A program made the translations under genes and the position numbers. Below the pieces are notes generated by a model that was given only the letters and a program-made list of their open reading frames with translations, did not search any database and had not been told where the DNA came from. From Pseudolabrys sp. (GTDB taxonomy: Bacteria > Pseudomonadota > Alphaproteobacteria > Rhizobiales > Xanthobacteraceae), in contig JAFAQJ010000247.1 in NCBI GenBank assembly GCA_019246455.1, positions 1 to 10,009 on the forward strand: a stretch of 10,009 nucleotides of DNA, given 5' to 3'. The first letter of the stretch is position 1; every line of letters begins with the position of its first letter. This document shows positions 4,856-10,009 of the stretch, piece by piece.

Positions 4856-6160
4856 TTAGTTGGCGGCGAGGTTGCCGGTTTTCGGCGCCTGCGACTCGGC
4901 GCGATTGACCGAATTCTGGCAGCTGCCTGAAATTGCCGGCAGGCTCTGGCTCGCGCCGGTATTGCCCAGACGAATGGCGGTCTTGAGATCGCCGCCCGTC
5001 GTGAACACCATCAGCGAGTGCGGCCCAGACGCCGTAAAAGTCTTGATTAGCGCAGCCGGCACCGTGCCATTGGCCAACGTGTCGAGAACGCCGGCATCCA
5101 GACTCCGCTGCGAAGAGACGACCTTCAACGACGCCGTTACCCCGCCGGCGCGCAGCGTCACGGCTGAAACCGGCTGCGCCGCGCGACGCGCTTCGCCTTC
5201 GTGCCGCCTCTCGATATAGCTCACGCCGTAACCGTCCGGACCGGCGCAGGTCACGATCAAGTCGAAGCGGCCGATCTCGTCGCCTTCGACCGTCAGCGGA
5301 TGACGGCGTGCCAGGACATTGCTGCCGGAGCGGTCGACCATCTGCCACCGACGATCCGAGATTTGTTCGGCGCGCGTACCGCTTGTGGCGACCGGTGTCG
5401 CAGCGGGCGGCGGCATGCTCGTTGCCGACGTTGAGGTCGCAGTCGTTGCGACCGGCGGCAGCGCCGCGATCGGCTGCTCGTCAGTGTCGAGCTTCATGCG
5501 CACGAGTTCGTCGCGCGTGAGCGCATGCATCGGCTCCCACGGCGGAATGCGCAATGCGAGTTCGATCAGCTCGCTCGGCGCGCCCATGTCGGCGCTGTAA
5601 CGTGCAAGCCGGCCGATGTCGCGCTGAACCAGAACGAGGTCTTCCGCAGAATAGCTCGCAGCCGTCGGATCTTCGCGGCGATCGCCGAGCCAGATCTGGT
5701 GCACCATGACACGCGCTTCGGGTGGCACGTGCCGCTTAATGCCGGCGAGCAGCACGAAGGTGCACATCGACTCGCAATCGGCACGCGGCGACAGCGTTGC
5801 GCGAGCGTCGGTCGACACATCGACGATCCGCCCCACAGCCGTCGACAGATTGAGCCGCCGCACCTCGCGGCCGAGTGCAATCGCGCCGAGTACCGACCCG
5901 CCGTCAGAATCCAGAACCAGCGTAGCGTTCCCGAGATCGCGACCTTCCGCGAACTTCAGGAATTCGCGCGGCGTTTCAGACGTGATTGCGCCGCTGGCCG
6001 CAATCCAGCTCGAGCAATGGTCCGCGCACGCGTCGGCGGGTCCCTGCTGACGCAGCTCAAAACGCATCGGTAGCGTGCGGTCAATGCTGGCAGCAAAAGT
6101 AGGCGCGGCGCATAGAGCGCTCGCAGATAACGCAGCCGCGACGCCGAGGAGGCGGATCAT
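4856..6160 (-). CDS. Exported ClpP/crotonase-fold protein (COG3904-like), possible serine protease
   Basis: 434 residues. Residues 1-24 look like a Sec signal peptide (MIRLLGVAAALSASALCAAP, cleavage near TFA/A23), pointing to the periplasm. Residues about 30-225 resemble the ClpP-like predicted periplasmic proteins of COG3904. ATLVLDSDGGSVLGAIALG (79-97) is the strand-turn-helix that forms the oxyanion region. CESMCTFVLLAGIKRHVPP (129-147) places Ser131 at the nucleophile position. VMVHQIW (151-157) offers His154 as the base. Cys129 and Cys133 flank the serine and could form a disulfide. A Pro/Thr/Ala-rich linker (about 234-262) joins a second domain (about 267-430) that I do not recognise. 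A good AGAAGGG ribosome site lies 5 nt before the ATG. It is transcribed against both neighbours, sitting between the IscU-like gene and yidD. Protease activity is inferred from motif spacing only; the substrate is unknown. Confidence 0.75.
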   Translation of the reverse strand: MIRLLGVAAALSASALCAAPTFAASIDRTLPMRFELRQQGPADACADHCSSWIAASGAITSETPREFLKFAEGRDLGNATLVLDSDGGSVLGAIALGREVRRLNLSTAVGRIVDVSTDARATLSPRADCESMCTFVLLAGIKRHVPPEARVMVHQIWLGDRREDPTAASYSAEDLVLVQRDIGRLARYSADMGAPSELIELALRIPPWEPMHALTRDELVRMKLDTDEQPIAALPPVATTATSTSATSMPPPAATPVATSGTRAEQISDRRWQMVDRSGSNVLARRHPLTVEGDEIGRFDLIVTCAGPDGYGVSYIERRHEGEARRAAQPVSAVTLRAGGVTASLKVVSSQRSLDAGVLDTLANGTVPAALIKTFTASGPHSLMVFTTGGDLKTAIRLGNTGASQSLPAISGSCQNSVNRAESQAPKTGNLAAN

Positions 6161-6197
6161 CTATTCCCTTCTCTTGACCACCGGCGCCGCGGTCTTG

Positions 6198-6213
6198 GCG
6201 TGGTATGCCACGC
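6198..6213. repeat. 16-bp near-palindrome in a divergent intergenic region
   Basis: GCGTGGTATGCCACGC has perfect 6-bp arms around TATG, so 14 of 16 bases are symmetrical. It lies 38 nt upstream of the exported-protein ATG and about 135 nt upstream of yidD. As both flanking genes point away, it cannot be a terminator for either. It could be an operator or a 5'-UTR hairpin of the minus-strand gene. No regulator family is recognisable from it. Confidence 0.4.
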
Positions 6214-6348
6214 TCTGCCGCGACTCGGTTCAGTCACCCATGCTGACACTTTTAAGAATGCAGCCCGTTTGGTCTAGTGCAAAAATGTCGCTGAAGACGA
6301 TTTTCGCTGCGTAAAGACTAAGCATTTTGTCGGTGATGGAACTTTGCG

Positions 6349-6669
6349 ATGCCTCAAACCATAAAAGTTTTTCTGGCCGGAGTTCCCCGACGGTTCGGCC
6401 GTGCCCTGATCGCCATTTACCGTAACACGATCGCCGCGCTGCTCGGCCCGCGGTGTCGTCACCTTCCAAGTTGTTCTGAGTATGGCGACGAGGCGATTTC
6501 GCGCTTTGGACTTTGGGCGGGGGGCTGGATGACGCTCGCGCGAATCGCCCGCTGTCAGCCGTGGGGCACGTCCGGCCTCGATTTCGTCCCGCGCGCTCTC
6601 GCCTTTCGCACACGCTGGTATCTGCCGTGGCGTTATGGCTACTGGCGCGGCACCAATGGAACCCCCTAG
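6349..6669 (+). CDS. yidD: Membrane protein insertion efficiency factor YidD
   Basis: 106 residues. YidD is a small membrane-associated protein that assists YidC in inserting proteins into the inner membrane. The family core is clear: an amphipathic N-terminal helix (FGRALIAIYRNTIAALLG, 16-33), then CRHLPSCSEYGDEAI with Cys36 and Cys42, and RCQPWGTSGLDFVP with Cys69 (68-81). These are the three conserved cysteines of the family. The basic, aromatic C-terminus beyond residue 81 is a variable extension. The ATG at 6349 has a GGAA at 6338-6341, 7 nt upstream, as ribosome site. In many bacteria yidD lies between rnpA and yidC; here it precedes thrS by 85 nt and is probably transcribed with it. 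Identification is confident; linkage to thrS rests on strand and spacing. Confidence 0.92.
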   Translation: MPQTIKVFLAGVPRRFGRALIAIYRNTIAALLGPRCRHLPSCSEYGDEAISRFGLWAGGWMTLARIARCQPWGTSGLDFVPRALAFRTRWYLPWRYGYWRGTNGTP

Positions 6670-6744
6670 TGCGCCGGCGAAGTTCCCTGATATATGCACG
6701 GTTAATTCCGCTTACCTGCATTCGTAGGCAGCGAGTGAGCAACT

Positions 6745-6748
6745 GGAG
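6745..6748 (+). promoter_or_regulatory. Ribosome binding site of thrS
   Basis: GGAG lies 6 nt before the ATG at 6755 and matches the family N-terminus ([14 protein letters not shown]), confirming the start. The 85-nt gap after yidD has no T-box or clear leader hairpin that I can see. Confidence 0.7.
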
Positions 6749-6754
6749 CAAAGA

Positions 6755-8719
6755 ATGGTCGCGCTGACCTTTCCCGACGGCGCACGCCGCGAATATCCCC
6801 CAGGCACAAACGGTCTCGACATCGCCAAAGGTATTTCGCCTTCGCTGGCAAAACGCACTATCGCGATGGCGCTCGATGGCAAGCTCGCCGACCTGACAGA
6901 CGCGATCGAGCGCGACGCCAAGATCGAATTCGTCAACCGCGAGGATCCGCGCGCGCTCGAATTGATCCGTCACGACGCTGCCCACGTTCTCGCCGAGGCA
7001 GTGCAGACGCTCTGGCCCGGTACGCAGGTGACGATTGGCCCGGTAATCGAGAACGGTTTCTATTACGATTTCTTCCGCAACCAGCCCTTCACACCGGAAG
7101 ACTTCCCCGCGATCGAAAAGAAGATGCGCGAGATCATCGCGCGCGACAAACCGTTCACCAAGGAAGTGTGGTCGCGCGAAAAGACCAAAGAGGTATTTCG
7201 TGACAAGGGCGAGAACTTCAAGGTCGAATTGGTCGACGCGATCCCTGGCGACGAGCCGATCAAGATTTATAAGCAAGGCGACTGGTTCGATCTGTGCCGC
7301 GGCCCGCATATGACTTCAACGGGAAAGGTCGGCAACGTTTTCAAGCTGATGAAGGTCGCCGGCGCTTATTGGCGCGGCGACGCCAAGAATCCAATGCTCA
7401 CCCGCATCTACGGCACCGCCTTCGCCAAGCAGGAGGAGCTCGACGCCTATCTCCATCAAATGGAAGAGGCCGAAAAGCGAGACCACCGCAAGCTCGGCCG
7501 CGAGCTCGAACTCTTCCACTTCCAGGAGGAAGGACCCGGCGTCGTGTTCTGGCACGCCAAGGGCTGGACACTATTCCAGGCGATCATCGCGTACATGCGC
7601 CGCCGCCTCGCCGGCGATTACGACGAGGTCAATGCGCCGCAGATGCTCGACAAGTCGCTGTGGGAGACGTCAGGCCATTGGGGCTGGTACCGCGAAAACA
7701 TGTTCGCGGCGCAATCGGCCGGCGATGAAGCCGAAGACAAGCGCTGGTTTGCGATCAAGCCAATGAATTGTCCGGGTCATGTGCAGATTTTCAAGCACGG
7801 CCTCAAGAGCTACCGCGAATTACCGATCCGCCTGGCCGAGTTCGGTGTCGTGCATCGCTATGAACCGTCAGGGGCGATGCACGGGCTGCTGCGTGTGCGC
7901 GGCTTCACGCAGGATGACGCGCACGTCTTTTGCACCGAGGAGCAACTCGCCGCCGAGTGCCTGAAGATCAATGACCTGATCCTATCGGTCTATAAGGATT
8001 TCGGGTTCGAAGGCGATCTCGTCGTCAAGCTATCTACGCGGCCTGAAAAGCGAGTCGGCTCCGACGCAGCGTGGGACCACGCCGAAGACGTCATGAGTAA
8101 GGTGCTCAAACAGATCGTTTCACAGTCGAACCAGATCAAGACATCAATCAATCCCGGTGAAGGCGCGTTCTACGGACCGAAGTTCGAATATGTTCTGCGC
8201 GACGCAATCGGCCGTGATTGGCAATGCGGCACTACCCAGGTCGACTTCAACCTGCCCGAACGGTTTGGAGCCTTTTACATCGACGCCGACGGCCAGAAGA
8301 AAACACCGGTGATGGTGCATCGCGCAATCTGCGGCTCACTCGAGCGTTTCACCGGCATCCTGCTCGAGCATTACGCGGGACATCTGCCGCTATGGCTTGC
8401 ACCCGTTCAAGCCGTGATTGCGACGATTACGTCGGACGCCGACGATTTCGCGAAAGGGACCGTCGCGCTCGCCAAGAAAGCCGGCCTGCGTGTCACGAGC
8501 GATTTGCGTAATGAGAAGATTAATTACAAAGTCCGCGAGCATTCGCTCGCCAAGGTCCCGGCTCTTCTGGTGGTTGGCAAAAAGGAAGCCGCCGAGCGCA
8601 CCGTGTCTGTGCGCCGTCTCGGCAACGACAAGCAGCAGGTGATGCCCCTCGACGAGGCTTTAAAGATGCTGGCCGAGGAAGCTGTACCGCCAGATCTGAA
8701 GCGGCAACGACTAGCTTAG
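6755..8719 (+). CDS. thrS: Threonine-tRNA ligase
   Basis: 654 residues, full length for a bacterial ThrRS, a cytoplasmic dimer that charges tRNA-Thr and edits mischarged serine. Domains in order: TGS (about 1-60); second additional/editing domain (about 65-225) with HDAAH giving His73 and His77, and CRGPH giving Cys181 and His185, all the editing-site residues; class II catalytic core (about 240-535); HGTP anticodon-binding domain (about 545-645, [18 protein letters not shown] onward). Core zinc ligands are Cys339 (MNCPGH), His390 (QDDAHVF) and His522 (VHRAICGS). Motif 2 is visible as [20 protein letters not shown] and motif 3 as [16 protein letters not shown]. All key residues are present. 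The stop (TAG, 8717-8719) overlaps the otsA stop on the other strand. yidD lies 85 nt upstream on the same strand. Confidence 0.98.
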   Translation: MVALTFPDGARREYPPGTNGLDIAKGISPSLAKRTIAMALDGKLADLTDAIERDAKIEFVNREDPRALELIRHDAAHVLAEAVQTLWPGTQVTIGPVIENGFYYDFFRNQPFTPEDFPAIEKKMREIIARDKPFTKEVWSREKTKEVFRDKGENFKVELVDAIPGDEPIKIYKQGDWFDLCRGPHMTSTGKVGNVFKLMKVAGAYWRGDAKNPMLTRIYGTAFAKQEELDAYLHQMEEAEKRDHRKLGRELELFHFQEEGPGVVFWHAKGWTLFQAIIAYMRRRLAGDYDEVNAPQMLDKSLWETSGHWGWYRENMFAAQSAGDEAEDKRWFAIKPMNCPGHVQIFKHGLKSYRELPIRLAEFGVVHRYEPSGAMHGLLRVRGFTQDDAHVFCTEEQLAAECLKINDLILSVYKDFGFEGDLVVKLSTRPEKRVGSDAAWDHAEDVMSKVLKQIVSQSNQIKTSINPGEGAFYGPKFEYVLRDAIGRDWQCGTTQVDFNLPERFGAFYIDADGQKKTPVMVHRAICGSLERFTGILLEHYAGHLPLWLAPVQAVIATITSDADDFAKGTVALAKKAGLRVTSDLRNEKINYKVREHSLAKVPALLVVGKKEAAERTVSVRRLGNDKQQVMPLDEALKMLAEEAVPPDLKRQRLA

Positions 8720-10009
8720 GTTACAAGGCGGAAGCGCAGCGGCATTTCCACCTCGACCGGCGGCTTCTTTAGCGTGTCGAGGAAGCGCTCGGTCCACCGC
8801 TCGATGTCGTTTTCGGAAACGACCTTGAATAGTTCTCTCTGTCGTTGCCGGCGTTCATCGAGCGGCATCGATAACGCTTTGTCGATCGCAGCGGCGACGC
8901 CTTCGGGGTCGTAGGGATTGACCAAAAGAGCCGCCTTGCACTCGCGCGCGGCGCCGGCGAACCGCGACAATACAAGAACGCCCGGATCTTCGTCGTTTTG
9001 AGCGGCGATGAATTCCTTGGCGACGAGGTTCATGCCATCACGCAAGGGCGTCACCAACCCAACGCGCGCTTCCCGGTAGAGACCGGCCAAAGCCGTGCGG
9101 TTATGCGCCTTGTTGACGTAGCGAATAGGCGTCCAATTCGCTTCACCGTAGGCGCCATTGATGCGTCCTGCCGCCTCCCCGACCTGACGGCCGATCTCGG
9201 CATATTGCTCGATTTCGCCGCGGCTCTGCGGCGTAATTTGCAGATAGGTGCACTTCCCGCGCCAAACAGAATAGTTGGCGAGGAAGCGGTCGAACGCCTC
9301 CATCCGCAGCGGCAGGCCTTTGGTGTAATCGAGCCGGTCCGCACCGATCAGCATTGCGCGGCTGTCCAGGCTGCTGACGACATCCTTGACAAATTTGGTG
9401 TTGACGGCGCGGCGCGCCAGTTTTGCGAAGGTTTCGGTTTCGATGCCGATCGGAAATGCGCCGAACTCCACCGTGCGCTCGTGAAAGTGGAAGCTGTTGC
9501 CACTCGCCCACGCGAGCCCGCATTCCTGCGCCAGATATCGGGAGAAGTTGGCCGCGTCGATATCGGTCTGGAAGCCAACTAAATCGTAGTGACAGAGCGA
9601 CGGGATGAGACGCTCGTGGTTCGGCAACGCGGTCAGGATCTCCGGCGGCGGAAATGGAATGTGCAAGAAGAAACCAATGCGGTTCTTGTGCCCACGTTCG
9701 CGCAGCGCCTTGGCGAGCGGAATGAAATGGTAGTCGTGAACCCACACGATATCGTCGGGCTGGAGAATTTTTTCGAGATGGTGCGCGAAGTACTCGTTAA
9801 CACGCAGATAGCCACCGAAGTCGCGCCGGGTGAACTCGATTAGATCGAGCCGGTAATGCAGAATCGGCCACAGGACGCCGTTGGCGAAACCATTATAAAA
9901 TTCCTGGTGGTCGCCTTTCGTGAGGTCGATCGTGACGTACGAAATGTTCTCGTGCTCGAGCGAGCGTGCAGTGGTGGCGGTGCCCACTTTGCCGCTCCAG
10001 CCAAACCAA
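8716..10009 (-). CDS. otsA: Trehalose-6-phosphate synthase, 5' end beyond window
   Basis: About 430 residues are visible; the frame stays open to the right edge. OtsA (GT20) joins UDP-glucose and glucose-6-phosphate into trehalose-6-phosphate, a cytoplasmic step in osmoprotectant synthesis. The first visible residues, [13 protein letters not shown], match the glucose-6-phosphate region near residues 38-45 of E. coli OtsA, so roughly 30-40 residues are missing. The GTG at 9987 lies inside this block and is not the start. Catalytic motifs are complete: [47 protein letters not shown] (Arg and Lys for phosphate binding), [13 protein letters not shown], and [16 protein letters not shown] (Asp and Glu of the UDP-glucose site). 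A short C-terminal tail, [15 protein letters not shown], closes it. It converges on thrS with a 4-nt overlap. The phosphatase partner otsB is not in the window. Confidence 0.96.
   Translation of the reverse strand, partial: WFGWSGKVGTATTARSLEHENISYVTIDLTKGDHQEFYNGFANGVLWPILHYRLDLIEFTRRDFGGYLRVNEYFAHHLEKILQPDDIVWVHDYHFIPLAKALRERGHKNRIGFFLHIPFPPPEILTALPNHERLIPSLCHYDLVGFQTDIDAANFSRYLAQECGLAWASGNSFHFHERTVEFGAFPIGIETETFAKLARRAVNTKFVKDVVSSLDSRAMLIGADRLDYTKGLPLRMEAFDRFLANYSVWRGKCTYLQITPQSRGEIEQYAEIGRQVGEAAGRINGAYGEANWTPIRYVNKAHNRTALAGLYREARVGLVTPLRDGMNLVAKEFIAAQNDEDPGVLVLSRFAGAARECKAALLVNPYDPEGVAAAIDKALSMPLDERRQRQRELFKVVSENDIERWTERFLDTLKKPPVEVEMPLRFRLVT

Noticed and set aside
4377..5348. Minus-strand open frame of 323 codons
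   Set aside because: It covers the IscU-like gene antisense and part of the exported-protein gene in another frame. Composition is Arg-rich and without motifs, as expected from a GC-rich shadow frame.
6104..6124. Lipoprotein signal in the exported protein (Cys17)
   Set aside because: The residue before Cys17 is Leu, not Gly/Ala/Ser, so the lipobox rule fails; an ordinary signal peptidase I site after it fits better.
6230..7309. Minus-strand open frame of 359 codons
   Set aside because: It is antisense to yidD and the first 185 codons of thrS, both unmistakable genes, and its translation shows no recognisable domain.
1..10009. CRISPR array, tRNA, insertion sequence or phage/defence island
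   Set aside because: No regularly spaced repeats, tRNA-like cloverleaf, transposase or integrase was seen; gene content is housekeeping throughout.

Overview
The window is a GC-rich stretch of ordinary chromosome. It most resembles an alphaproteobacterium of the Rhizobiales (Bradyrhizobium/Rhodopseudomonas/Xanthobacteraceae-like). The evidence is protein flavour: a DUF2336 protein, the alphaproteobacterial IscU-like scaffold lacking a third cysteine, a folE-hisI pair, and a short GTCATTGCGAGG-type palindromic repeat fragment. No rRNA, tRNA, CRISPR array, insertion sequence, integrase or other mobile element was recognised. Nothing here looks like a defence or otherwise clearly novel system.

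Layout, left to right. (1) Positions 1-1613, minus strand: a lytic-transglycosylase-domain protein followed downstream by the N-terminal part of a DUF2336 protein that runs off the left edge. (2) 1712-3069, plus strand: a two-gene unit of a MaoC-fold hydratase and a CitE/HpcH-type CoA-ester lyase, 5 nt apart, likely acting in sequence on a branched or hydroxy-acyl-CoA. (3) 3070-4212, minus strand: folE (GTP cyclohydrolase I) then hisI (phosphoribosyl-AMP cyclohydrolase). They are separated by 27 nt that form a small hairpin holding the hisI ribosome binding site. (4) 4404-4847, plus strand: an atypical IscU/NifU-N scaffold, divergent from folE across a TATAAT-bearing intergenic region. (5) 4856-6160, minus strand: an exported ClpP/crotonase-fold protein (COG3904-like) with a Ser/His pair. 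(6) 6349-8719, plus strand: yidD and thrS. (7) 8716 to the right edge, minus strand: otsA, missing its 5' end.

The genes are tightly packed. All three tail-to-tail junctions have almost no space (0 nt, 8 nt, and a 4-nt overlap), so converging transcripts probably overlap. No intergenic stretch exceeds 300 bases. Most of the window is housekeeping: folate/queuosine precursor synthesis, histidine, Fe-S handling, membrane insertion, translation and trehalose. The least understood parts are the exported ClpP-like protein, the DUF2336 protein, the exact substrate of the MaoC-CitE pair, and the hairpin in front of hisI.
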